DNA of 21,615 bases from Turicibacter sp. (GCA_030531025.1 JAUMTV010000056.1:1-21615), one strand, 5' to 3'; counted from the stretch's first letter, positions 1 through 7,042 are shown. Made by a program: numbers and translations. Notes: a model not told the origin generated them from the letters alone.

Positions 1-86
1 TGTTTCCTCCACTGGTAGGGAGTTCAAGGCAGACTATAGTCCAGGGGTCACCTACTATGCGAAGCATGTTTCCTCCATTAGTAGGG
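1..86. repeat. Imperfect 66-bp-period repeat at the left edge
   Basis: Positions 1-20 and 67-86 are two copies of one 20-mer (TGTTTCCTCCA, three variable bases, then GTAGGG), matching at 17 of 20 positions and exactly 66 bp apart. The second copy closes a palindrome: CCTACTA at 51-57 pairs with TAGTAGG at 79-85, with an inner ATGC-GAA-GCAT hairpin at 57-67. If 51-86 is taken as the unit it is 36 nt, and 21-50 between the units is 30 nt. The first copy is cut by the window edge. It may be a duplicated insertion-sequence end or the tail of a spaced repeat array; the window cannot decide. Confidence 0.5.
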
Positions 87-91
87 CTTAA

Positions 92-116
92 AAGTTTTTT
101 ACGATGTAAAAAACTT
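92..116 (-). terminator. Terminator hairpin of the transposase gene
   Basis: AAGTTTTTTAC (92-102) and GTAAAAAACTT (106-116) form a perfect 11-bp stem with a 3-nt loop. On the minus strand the hairpin starts inside the transposase stop codon (115-117). Confidence 0.5.
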
Positions 117-1442
117 ATCTGGACTTATATAGTTGTTTTTTTACTACTTCTGTGTTAATTGTCATTTCTCTTTCTCCTAGGTCTATGATTTCTTGCACTA
201 TATTCAATAGTCCTTTTAATGCCGTTTCGAAATCAACATCTTTTACTTCCGAGCAATACTCATAAAAAATCATTCCTAATGTTTTAGGGTCATTCGTTTT
301 ACGTTGCTCCCATGCTAGAAAGATATAACGTGTAAAAACAATCGTTGTATGTCCAATCATAGAATCGAAAGAGCGGCACTGAAATTCTTTGTTTAATTTT
401 AGGTGAGATTTGTTGCACTTAAAAAAGACCTCAATGTCCCATCTATCCCCATAAATCCTAATGATTTCTTCATCACTTAAACTTGTGTTTGTATTTAAAA
501 TCGCTAACCACTCTGTTTTATATTTTCGATGACGAATGAAGACAATCTTAACTGGAATCCCGTTATTTAATTTGACTTGAATGGAACCTAGACTCCCCTC
601 TTGATGAGCGAATATCTTTTGATTGACGTTACAGTATGTGATCAAATTATGAAGTGGAGCGTTCTTTCCTTTATACTGATAAAATCGTTTAGATGTCTTC
701 TTCACCATCCAATCACATCCAGTCCCTCATTTATCACTTCTTTAATTAAGGGAGCTTCTGTGAACCACGAATCCATTAAGAGGTAATCAGCTGCTATGCC
801 TTGAGATAACGTTTGTTTAACCAAGTTTAGCGTAGCAGTTGGTTTATCCATCAATGCTTCTAAACGTCTTTTATATCCACTACTACGTTTATCGATATCC
901 CGTGAAATATCGACGATTTTTCTTTTAACTGCTGTCATTAATGAAAAATTACAGGGGATGAAGGAATAACCATCTGACCATTCAAGTGTTAAAAGTTGAA
1001 ATCCCTTAAGGTACTTATGACTGACATGGTCGTAGACGGTGGATAGTAACTCTACTTTTTTACTACGAGTTCGTTCAAATAAAGAATCATCGACAATTAA
1101 AACATTGACTCGATCATCTTTTGTGAGTTCCGTACAAAGTGAAATAACATAAGCACTTAAAGAAAGCAAGAAGCGACGCCAATTGTAAGTAGAAGTAATT
1201 AAAAAACGATAGACAGCATCTTTTACTGGTAAATCAGAAGCTTTACGTTCACAGAATTTAGATTGAAACCACGTTCGGTGATGAAAGGTTAATAGAAAAA
1301 TCAAGGCAAAGAGGTAAAGACAGGAGAACCCCTTAGATTTTTTAATGTTAGCTTGGCGTAAATAAGAGCTGATTTTTAGTTCAGAAAAAGTCACTTGCAT
1401 TTCTTTTGGTAAAAGCATAAATTCTTTAAATTGGGGTAACAT
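115..1442 (-). pseudogene. IS4-family DDE transposase, frameshifted
   Basis: Two minus-strand reading frames, 1442-702 (246 aa) and 708-115 (197 aa), overlap by a few bases and together make one transposase of about 440 aa. The first holds two catalytic aspartates, in LIVDDSLFERT and LLMDSWF. The second holds the IS4 signature Y-(2)-R-(3)-E-(6)-K in YGDRWDIEVFFKCNK, which carries the third acidic residue. The break falls in DVIG followed by MVKKTSKRF, where GGATGG would need one extra base to read through. No slippery heptamer is visible, so a one-base deletion is more likely than programmed frameshifting. The 1442 start has AAAGGATG 8 nt upstream. The split between catalytic residues predicts a non-functional enzyme unless frameshifting occurs. 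Confidence 0.85.
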
Positions 1443-1540
1443 AACGATGACATCCTTTCTGATTGGTTGGTTACCCTTAGTATTTCCAGAAACATGTCTT
1501 TTTTTATGTCATCAAGCAATAAGAATAAATTGTCAAGATA

Positions 1541-1608
1541 AATACTCAATAGTTACACTCCCTTAGAAGATTAGGGAGAACTGAGTATTTTTCAACTGAG
1601 AAAGTTGA
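1541..1608. repeat. Nested inverted repeat followed by a second hairpin
   Basis: AATACTCA (1541-1548) pairs with TGAGTATT (1582-1589), and inside it CTCCCT (1558-1563) pairs with AGGGAG (1573-1578), giving one long interrupted hairpin. A second small hairpin, TCAACT/AGTTGA, follows at 1592-1608. It lies just outside the insertion sequence. It could be a small non-autonomous element remnant or a structured RNA; there is no further evidence for either. Confidence 0.5.
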
Positions 1609-1617
1609 GTAAAGATA

Positions 1618-1647
1618 TAAAAAAGTTGCCTTAAAAGACAACTTTTT
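1618..1647 (-). terminator. Intrinsic terminator of the DUF4177-like gene
   Basis: AAAAGTTG (1621-1628) pairs with CAACTTTT (1639-1646), and a run of T follows on the minus strand. The hairpin begins within the stop codon at 1646-1648. Confidence 0.75.
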
Positions 1648-1831
1648 AGTCGTTTATTTGTTTTTCGAAGACTAAGTCGTATTTTTTGATATAGCCGTGA
1701 CCATTCATATCAGTTGGAATAGCCGTGACAAATCGCCATCCTTTTTGACTGTATTCATCAATTAATTCTCGATGATTAGCTACGTTAAAAAATGTTTCAG
1801 CTTGGGCTTCTACATAAATATAGCGATACAT
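1646..1831 (-). CDS. Small DUF4177-like protein (61 aa)
   Basis: The product starts MYRYIYVEAQ and has the layout of DUF4177-type small proteins: an aromatic-rich N-terminal strand, a helix around residues 18-28 (HRELIDEYSQ), a GW pair (QKGWRFV, about 31-36), then a closing strand ending in KYDLVFEK. The family has no established function. The ATG at 1831 is chosen over an upstream start at 1879 because a G-rich Shine-Dalgarno (AAAGGGGGGG) lies just before it and an extended -10 promoter overlaps the would-be N-terminal extension. It is a single-gene unit with its own promoter and terminator. The family call rests on pattern and length only. Confidence 0.7.
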   Translation of the reverse strand: MYRYIYVEAQAETFFNVANHRELIDEYSQKGWRFVTAIPTDMNGHGYIKKYDLVFEKQIND

Positions 1832-1861
1832 CGCTTCCCCCCCTTTTTCTATAATAGAATA

Positions 1862-1870
1862 ATTATACCA
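1862..1870 (-). promoter_or_regulatory. Extended -10 promoter for the DUF4177-like gene
   Basis: The minus strand reads TGGTATAAT (TG at 1870-1869, TATAAT at 1867-1862), a consensus extended -10 box about 30 nt upstream of the chosen ATG. No good -35 box is visible, as is usual for extended -10 promoters. Confidence 0.6.
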
Positions 1871-2118
1871 TGTATTCACTTAGCTAATACGTCATGGATA
1901 CAAAAAAGAGTTGAGTGTCCACTAATCCTTTATAGCAAAACGAATTGCTGTAATGAGGCACTGTGAGATTTACAGCTCCCTTTTGACCTTGCTTTTTTAT
2001 AGACTTCCTCATAAGCATCCAATCTCTTTTCAAAAAGGGGTTTTAAATTGTTCTTTTCTTTCATGAGATAGATATTTCTAAATTCCGACAACTTCTTGTA
2101 GTCGTGAAGTTTTTCTCA

Positions 2119-2127
2119 TGTTAAAAT
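2119..2127 (+). promoter_or_regulatory. Extended -10 promoter for the 124-aa protein
   Basis: TGTTAAAAT is an extended -10 box about 33 nt upstream of the ATG at 2160. A possible -35 (TTGTAG near 2094) sits slightly too far away. Confidence 0.4.
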
Positions 2128-2159
2128 GGTAAAGGTATGTGAAAAAAGGATGTGTGAGT

Positions 2160-2534
2160 ATGAAACAAATGTCTGCTAAATATTTAAATTTAAATTTATT
2201 ATCAGCAATGGCAAACTCTGGAGATGGTTATGTCATTTTAATTACAAACTTTGGGCATGTGATGGGACGTTTATTTTTTGCCGGTGATGTCTTAGATGAG
2301 ACAATGTGTGGAATGATCTCAACAGCTAAAGAAGAAATCATTAAAAATATGTCTTTAGAAGATGAAGTTGAACTGATTGGAGATGGCAGCATGATTTGTG
2401 TGAAAGATGCTATTGTCACATATGCTGCAGGACATAGCTTAAGCTTCGAAGAGATTACGTTACACTGCGATCAAATTGTTGGATTCTCTCCAATTGACCG
2501 TGAATCTTACGAATCACAGCTTGATGAAGAATAA
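2160..2534 (+). CDS. Conserved-looking hypothetical protein (124 aa), acidic
   Basis: I do not recognise this family. The product begins MKQMSAKYLNLNLL, has no signal peptide or membrane segment, and ends in an acidic tail (SYESQLDEE). The pattern GDGYVILITNFGHVMGRLFF at about residues 21-40, followed by alternating strands and helices, suggests a small alpha/beta or barrel-like soluble domain. Start choice: the ATG at 2160 has AAAAAAGGA upstream with a spacing of about 9 nt. A GTG at 2139 would add seven residues, but its AAAGG is only 3 nt away. It has its own promoter and two downstream terminators, so it is monocistronic, and it is one of two plus-strand protein genes here. Confidence 0.85.
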   Translation: MKQMSAKYLNLNLLSAMANSGDGYVILITNFGHVMGRLFFAGDVLDETMCGMISTAKEEIIKNMSLEDEVELIGDGSMICVKDAIVTYAAGHSLSFEEITLHCDQIVGFSPIDRESYESQLDEE

Positions 2535-2538
2535 GAAA

Positions 2539-2561
2539 AACACCTTCTTTTTTGAGGTGTT
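2539..2561 (+). terminator. Hairpin after the 124-aa protein gene
   Basis: AACACCT (2539-2545) pairs with AGGTGTT (2555-2561). The T-rich loop and short T tail make it a modest terminator, starting 5 nt after the stop codon. Confidence 0.5.
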
Positions 2562-2582
2562 TGATTTGCTTGATCGTTAGAT

Positions 2583-2617
2583 AAAAAACCTGTACGACTA
2601 AACGTACAGGTTTTTTT
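2583..2617. terminator. Bidirectional intrinsic terminator
   Basis: AAAAAACCTGTACG (2583-2596) and CGTACAGGTTTTTT (2603-2616) form a perfect 14-bp stem with A and T tracts on both sides. It can end both the plus-strand gene before it and the minus-strand ZIP gene, which stops at 2629. Confidence 0.85.
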
Positions 2618-2628
2618 GTTTGATTCAA

Positions 2629-3432
2629 TTATCCTAAAGCCACATCCATCACCATCATAATCATAAAGCCAACGATCACACCAATTGCGGCTAAATTTTT
2701 ATTATCTCGTGCACTTTCAGGAATTAACTCTGAGGCAACGACTGAAATCATAGCACCTGCAGCAAACGATAATAAAAATGGTAGCAAACTACGGACAGTA
2801 ATTGCAGCAAAAGCCCCGATGACTCCGGCAACAGGTTCAACTAAACCGGACGCTTGACCAGAAAGAAAAGCCCTCATTCGACTATAACCTTCTCGACGAA
2901 GTGGAAGTGAAACAGCAGCTCCTTCTGGAAAGTTTTGAAGCCCAATCCCAATGGCAAGCAAGATGGCTGAAATTAAAGAAGCGCCTTCAATACCAGCAAC
3001 TACTCCACCAAACGCAACCCCAACAGCTAACCCTTCAGGAATATTATGAATCGTTACTGCTGAGACGAGTAATAAACTTCGTTTTAATGAATTTTTACAC
3101 TCCTCATCTCGCCATTGATTAAAATAGAACCGATCCATAAACTTTTCAGATAAGACAACAAATAAACCACCTGCTAAGAACCCAATCGCTGGATTAAGCC
3201 AGACAAAATGTGAACCGAGTTGTTCAGAAAGTTCCAGTGCTGGATTTAATAATGACCAAAAACTTGCTGCAATCATCACTCCGGCACCAAAACCAAGCAT
3301 TCCATCTAATAATCGTTTGTTTATGTTTTTAAAGAAGAGAACTGTAGCAGCCCCAAGAGCTGTAACTCCCCAAGTAAAAATCGTGGCAATTAATGCTTGA
3401 ATTACTGGAGAAAGACTAGCAAACCATTCCAT
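2629..3432 (-). CDS. ZIP-family divalent metal transporter
   Basis: This is a 267-aa integral membrane protein with about eight hydrophobic helices, the normal size for bacterial ZIP (ZupT/GufA-like) transporters that import zinc or other divalent metals. The paired metal-binding helices are visible: HNIPEG at 129-134 in helix IV and QNFPEG at 166-171 in helix V, plus ASELIPES near 233-240. A charged loop (KFMDRFYFNQWRDEEC, about 97-112) separates the third and fourth helices. The ATG at 3432 has AGGAGG about 9 nt upstream. It appears to be a single-gene unit ending at the bidirectional terminator 2583-2617. Metal specificity cannot be read from the sequence; no metal-regulator operator was recognised. 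Confidence 0.9.
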   Translation of the reverse strand: MEWFASLSPVIQALIATIFTWGVTALGAATVLFFKNINKRLLDGMLGFGAGVMIAASFWSLLNPALELSEQLGSHFVWLNPAIGFLAGGLFVVLSEKFMDRFYFNQWRDEECKNSLKRSLLLVSAVTIHNIPEGLAVGVAFGGVVAGIEGASLISAILLAIGIGLQNFPEGAAVSLPLRREGYSRMRAFLSGQASGLVEPVAGVIGAFAAITVRSLLPFLLSFAAGAMISVVASELIPESARDNKNLAAIGVIVGFMIMMVMDVALG

Positions 3433-3537
3433 GTTGTTTATCCCTCCTGTATCATAGTCCTCTATTCATAAAATATTCTAATGATTAAAAGACGTGATAG
3501 GAATTTATAAAACTAATTTACTTAGATAAACAACTAT

Positions 3538-4047
3538 CTAACATTCATTTGAGTTCACTCGAAAGGTTAACCGAATTTCAGGTGCTTGATCGTTAAACAC
3601 CTTTCGATGATTTGTTTTAATGAATCCTTCTTTTTCATAAAAACGACGGGCTCGTTTATTTTCTTCAAACACCCAAAGAATCACTTTACGATATCCTTGA
3701 GATTTAATCTTCTCATTTAATACAAACTGAAATAACTCATGGGCATGTCCACTACCGTAATAGTTAACATCAAAATAAACCGTGTACATCTCAGCCGTTA
3801 GCAAGTCACAGTCTTCATCTCTTGCGGCTCCAAATCCGATAAATCCTTCAATTTCTTTTTCGTTTTCAGAAACGACGATCTCATGTGGCTGTTCTTTTAG
3901 TCGTTCATCAACCTTTTTCGTTGCTTTTTCAACGTTTAATTGATCAAACAGCTCATCTGAGACAAGTCCTCGATAAGCCGTTTGCCAAGCCGAAATATTA
4001 ATCGTAGCAATTCGGTTAGCATCTTCAGGCTTTGCGTATCGAATCAT
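3538..4047 (-). CDS. GNAT-family N-acetyltransferase (169 aa)
   Basis: The protein begins MIRYAKPEDANRIATINISAW and has the standard GNAT order: N-terminal strand and helix, then VYFDVNYYGSGHAHELFQFV with the acetyl-CoA-binding Q/R-x-x-G-x-G/A loop here as YYGSGHA, then KVILWVFEENKRARRFYEKEGF, the C-terminal motif B typical of the family. The substrate is unknown. The ATG at 4047 is preferred over one at 4080 because AGGAGG lies 7 nt before it. It lies 33 nt downstream of a methyltransferase gene, but a strong terminator sits between them, so expression may depend on readthrough. Its stop codon lies in a 7-bp hairpin (TTAGATA/TATCTAA) without a T tract. Confidence 0.88.
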   Translation of the reverse strand: MIRYAKPEDANRIATINISAWQTAYRGLVSDELFDQLNVEKATKKVDERLKEQPHEIVVSENEKEIEGFIGFGAARDEDCDLLTAEMYTVYFDVNYYGSGHAHELFQFVLNEKIKSQGYRKVILWVFEENKRARRFYEKEGFIKTNHRKVFNDQAPEIRLTFRVNSNEC

Positions 4048-4066
4048 CCCCTTTCCTCCTTTATAA

Positions 4067-4100
4067 AAAAAGTTAAGCAATTAATCTTGCTTAACTTTTT
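4067..4100 (-). terminator. Intrinsic terminator between methyltransferase and GNAT genes
   Basis: AAAAAGTTAAGCAA (4067-4080) pairs with TTGCTTAACTTTTT (4087-4100), a perfect 14-bp stem. The methyltransferase stop codon (4081-4083) lies in the 6-nt loop, and a T tract follows on the minus strand. The Shine-Dalgarno of the GNAT gene starts a few bases later. It may act as a partial terminator that lowers GNAT expression. Confidence 0.85.
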
Positions 4101-4851
4101 GTGCGATAATTAAAAATCGGTGTTTCGTTAGATCAATATAACCTTGCTGATTAATAATGTCTTGGATGGCTGCAAGGCGGTCAAAGTATGTTTCAACCGA
4201 GAAGTCCGGGATTTGCCAACTGATCGCTTTTAAATAATAAACGATCGCTCCAACATCATAAAAGCGTGTTCGTGAAATATCATCTTTTGCTTCTACGATG
4301 GTTAATCCAACCTCTCTTAGTGAATTAATAGCCGAGCGTAAGCTCCAATTCGAATAATGACAAGGTTCTGCATTTAACCATAAATTTAACTCACAATCAT
4401 TAAGTCCCCCGACTTGTTGAGTAATAAAATACCCATTGTCACCTAATAGACGAGCAACTTCACTTGTCTCAAATGATTCGTGCTTATTCATGATTAAATC
4501 AAAAGATTCATCTTCAAATGGTAACTCATCATCAGAGTGGATTGGGACGACCTCAACACCAAGTGGTTCTAGGCGTTTTCTTGCAATTGACACATTAGGT
4601 TGATATCCTTCCGTTGCCATTGTTTTTTTAGGAAGTGGCGCAAAAGAACTTAAATATTCTCCGCCACCTGTCCCCATATCTAATAAGCAGTTACATTCAT
4701 TTAAATAAGGTCTCAACACATTTGAGAACTTCCACTGTAATGGGAACTCCACCATACGCTGACTATCTTCTAAATAGCTAAAATCCCACCCTGAAAATGG
4801 GTGTTGTTCCTCCTTAATTAACACTTCAAAAAGCCTTTGATTCATACTCAC
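4081..4851 (-). CDS. Class I SAM-dependent methyltransferase
   Basis: This 256-aa protein has a Rossmann-type methyltransferase core. Motif I is CLLDMGTGGGEYL (about 55-67), the SAM-binding glycine loop; an acidic residue follows the next strand (MATEGY, about 78-83); SDDELPFEDESFDLIMNKHESFE (about 105-127) covers motifs II-III. The N-terminal 50 residues and the C-terminal part resemble uncharacterised Firmicutes methyltransferases that act on small molecules or RNA; the substrate is unknown. The start at 4851 has AAAGGGG about 9 nt upstream. It is the first gene of a two-gene unit with the GNAT gene. Its last codons form one arm of the terminator downstream. A 12-bp palindrome lies just upstream. 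Confidence 0.88.
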   Translation of the reverse strand: MSMNQRLFEVLIKEEQHPFSGWDFSYLEDSQRMVEFPLQWKFSNVLRPYLNECNCLLDMGTGGGEYLSSFAPLPKKTMATEGYQPNVSIARKRLEPLGVEVVPIHSDDELPFEDESFDLIMNKHESFETSEVARLLGDNGYFITQQVGGLNDCELNLWLNAEPCHYSNWSLRSAINSLREVGLTIVEAKDDISRTRFYDVGAIVYYLKAISWQIPDFSVETYFDRLAAIQDIINQQGYIDLTKHRFLIIAQKVKQD

Positions 4852-4872
4852 TACCCCTTTACACCTTCATTT

Positions 4873-4903
4873 TTAATACTTATTTTTCCCCAATAAGTAT
4901 TAA
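4873..4903. promoter_or_regulatory. 12-bp inverted repeat upstream of the methyltransferase gene
   Basis: TTAATACTTATT (4873-4884) and AATAAGTATTAA (4892-4903) are perfect inverses with a 7-nt loop, 22-52 nt before the methyltransferase start. The placement in the promoter/5' leader suggests an operator or an RNA hairpin. On the minus strand it is followed by AAAAATG rather than a T tract, so a terminator is unlikely. Confidence 0.5.
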
Positions 4904-5416
4904 TGTTTTCTAATCTTAATCATTCACTTCATTATGATAGCCGAAAGTCTGGAACACTTACGTCTCCAAATCTACAACTTGAAAAAAAGAAAGGGATTAC
5001 TGAATGAAAGTCTCCTTTTAGTATGAAACTTTCAAATGATGACGCCCTATGATTAATAACAGATGAGTTTTACAAAGAAAATCCCAAAAATAGTCCTTCA
5101 TATCAATGTACATGATGTCTTCTTAGATCTTGTTTCTCATTTTTTAGATTTATCATTGGGAAGAGTTTCCCAAAATTAAATCTAATTTGATTTCAAAGAT
5201 ATAACGCTTTTGCAATTAATAGATATGAAGTGGTTAAATCACTTCATGTTAAGCATTTAAGCCAATCATTGTCGGATTCCAAAGTATCTCACCTAAATCT
5301 TAGATAATTGAATCACCAATATTAAGCAGTCATCTCCCTCTCTTTTTAAATTAACCTTATTATACACTGAGTACACAAAAAAGACACTATTTTTCCAAGT
5401 AATTTGTAAAATTTTC
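4904..5416. other. Gene-free stretch with several inverted repeats
   Basis: No convincing gene was found in about 510 bp; all frames are short and lack ribosome binding sites. It holds a 42-nt interrupted palindrome at 5144-5185 (outer arms TTAGATTT/AAATCTAA, inner TTGGGAA/TTCCCAA), a perfect 8-bp hairpin ATGAAGTG/CACTTCAT at 5225-5247, a 7-bp pair TGAAAGT/ACTTTCA near 5024-5054, and a minus-strand TATAAT at 5359-5364 with no gene after it. It may be decayed DNA or encode an untranslated RNA. Confidence 0.4.
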
Positions 5417-6874
5417 TTACGATTTAGGGAGTTTTTGAATGAGACAGTTGCTATTATTCCAATGACTCGGTGAATAAAATAACGTGAAATCAGTATATAA
5501 ATCCGAATCTTCAAATAATAAATAGCCGCTGACACTCTCATTTGGATTTAACGTGCCATTTTTGAGCTCATGTTTATTATCAATTAAAGACATGCTTGGT
5601 AATAATAAACGCCCTTGTTCATTCATCAGCTTAAAATCATATGTTGTATACTCTTTGGCAACAGATGAAGTATTCGTTAAATTCACTTCAATCATAATAA
5701 ATTGCTGATGGCCTTTCGCACGACTATATTCCGTTTCTTCTGTTAATTGTGTGCTAAGAATGTCTAATTGAAAACCTTCAAGTTCCGTCATTTCTTGCTG
5801 ATCTTTATTGAGGATGACTTCTGACTGTAACGGTATAGGTTGGTTTGCGGTTTCCATTAAGTTAATTTCAAACTGTTGCTTCGTAAATAATGATGGTTCA
5901 TGATAAAACAATGTTAAATCGCTTGCTCCTTTTGGCACTTCAAATAAAAGCGTTCCGCTCACCATTCCCCCACTCGCTAGTTCTGTAATCGTTAGCGTCT
6001 GTCCTTCTGTTAAACCAATTGTTGGCTTGATATTAGACGGACTCAAGTTACATATTAACTCAAAGTGAAAAGGGTAGTACGTCATAAAATGATTGGTTGG
6101 ATTTTTAATACTTAAAGAAACTTCAATATACTCATAGCCAACTTTCGTGTTTTGATCAATTCGACTCACTTCATGAACTTGAATCATTGCTTGCTCCGTT
6201 TTTAAAATTTCCCCGATTTTGCTAACGACAACTTCTTCAGGCTGCTCTTCTTCAGCTTCTAGTTCATAATGAAGAGGTAAGTAAGTGACCGTTAAATAAG
6301 CTTCTTCTACTGGTTGTAAATAAATCAGTGAGAGGTCTTTCGTCTCTTTAGACTCAATCGTTATTCTTGTTTTTTGTCCACCTTCTAACATAGGAGATAG
6401 CGTCTCAAGCGTTTCCGTTTGAAGTTGTAACTCATTCATATCTAATGTATAAGGCTCATCTAACTGATTGGTAATTTGATACGTGACTTGAACAAACTCA
6501 TAGCCTTCTGGTGCCTCATAAAATTGATTTCCTTTTGTACTTTGTTCATCGACAATCTCAATCGATAAATGATTGGTATAACCCGTATCAGCTATTTTAT
6601 ATAGTTTCATTTTCTCTCCTTCTTCGATTGATGAAAAGAGAAATACATTTCTTGATTCCATCCGTTCATTATCTTCTAAGTCGGCCTTTGGTAAGGACAT
6701 ATTGAGTTGGTTGACTAAAACTAAAAGAACGATAATTCCACTAAAAGCGGTTAAAACACGTCTTCTTACTGTTACAGACGGAAGCCCCCACTTGATTACG
6801 ATATCTGGGCTAAATATACCGGTAATAAAACATAAGAAGGCGCAAAGTAGTAAGATTGATTGTGCATCTGGCAT
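5417..6874 (-). CDS. Membrane-anchored protein with three DUF4352-like domains
   Basis: This 485-aa protein has two N-terminal membrane helices (about 6-22 and 40-57) joined by a basic loop (VTVRRRV), which the positive-inside rule places in the cytoplasm, so the long C-terminal part faces outside. Three similar segments of about 100 residues follow, at about 102-200, 228-327 and 367-468. Each has a GYEFVQVTYQITNQ-type strand (GYEYIEVSLSIKNPT and HQQFIMIEVNLTNTS in copies 2 and 3), a middle strand after YTLDMNELQL, and a closing LTLFYHEP-type strand. This pattern fits DUF4352/Ig-like extracytoplasmic domains, usually found singly on lipoproteins. Function is unknown. The ATG at 6874 has GGAGG 7 nt upstream. 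It seems monocistronic, with TATAAT upstream. Confidence 0.8.
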   Translation of the reverse strand: MPDAQSILLLCAFLCFITGIFSPDIVIKWGLPSVTVRRRVLTAFSGIIVLLVLVNQLNMSLPKADLEDNERMESRNVFLFSSIEEGEKMKLYKIADTGYTNHLSIEIVDEQSTKGNQFYEAPEGYEFVQVTYQITNQLDEPYTLDMNELQLQTETLETLSPMLEGGQKTRITIESKETKDLSLIYLQPVEEAYLTVTYLPLHYELEAEEEQPEEVVVSKIGEILKTEQAMIQVHEVSRIDQNTKVGYEYIEVSLSIKNPTNHFMTYYPFHFELICNLSPSNIKPTIGLTEGQTLTITELASGGMVSGTLLFEVPKGASDLTLFYHEPSLFTKQQFEINLMETANQPIPLQSEVILNKDQQEMTELEGFQLDILSTQLTEETEYSRAKGHQQFIMIEVNLTNTSSVAKEYTTYDFKLMNEQGRLLLPSMSLIDNKHELKNGTLNPNESVSGYLLFEDSDLYTDFTLFYSPSHWNNSNCLIQKLPKS

Positions 6875-6908
6875 AGGTATCCTCCATTTCGCCTCATAAA
6901 TATGATTT

Positions 6909-6914
6909 ATTATA
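6909..6914 (-). promoter_or_regulatory. -10 box of the triple-DUF4352 gene
   Basis: TATAAT on the minus strand, about 35 nt before the ATG. No clear -35 box is seen at 16-18 nt spacing, so confidence is modest. Confidence 0.35.
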
Positions 6915-7042
6915 TCGTAACAAGGGTGGCCTCTTATGATATGACCAATTCTTCGCTAAAAAAAGTATTCTTTCAAACTCGTTTTAACTAGTAGAAACTG
7001 TCTTAGCTCGTCATATTCTCATTCGCCTTGTCTAATGATAAC

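Larger units (their letters stand above)
65..1496 (-). mobile_element. IS4-family insertion sequence, probably inactive
   Basis: The element is bounded by CATGTTTC at 65-72 and its exact inverse GAAACATG at 1489-1496. Weaker inverted similarity continues inwards for about 14 bp and ends in GGG on both arms, giving an element of about 1.43 kb, a normal size for the IS4 family. It contains one frameshifted DDE transposase on the minus strand and a terminator hairpin just inside the left end. The bases flanking the proposed ends show no target-site duplication, so the insertion may be old, rearranged, or misplaced by a few bases. The ends are inferred from the inverted repeat only. Confidence 0.6.

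Noticed and set aside
3521..3541. Hairpin TTAGATA/TATCTAA at the GNAT stop codon, considered as a terminator
   Set aside because: No T tract follows on the minus strand and the stem is AT-rich, so termination is doubtful.
5018..5179. Short ORFs on both strands: a plus-strand 38-codon frame at 5063-5179 and a minus-strand 31-codon frame at 5113-5018
   Set aside because: Neither has a ribosome binding site, they overlap each other, and no family pattern is visible. They are probably chance frames in decayed DNA.
5293..5541. Minus-strand 82-codon frame overlapping the end of the triple-DUF4352 gene
   Set aside because: It overlaps a well-supported gene in another frame, its start has no ribosome binding site, and the product has no coherent pattern.
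6911..6945. Possible T-box-like GGGTGGCC sequence upstream of the triple-DUF4352 gene
   Set aside because: It lacks the TGGTACCGCGG core, the stem I motifs and a terminator, and the match is a short chance similarity.
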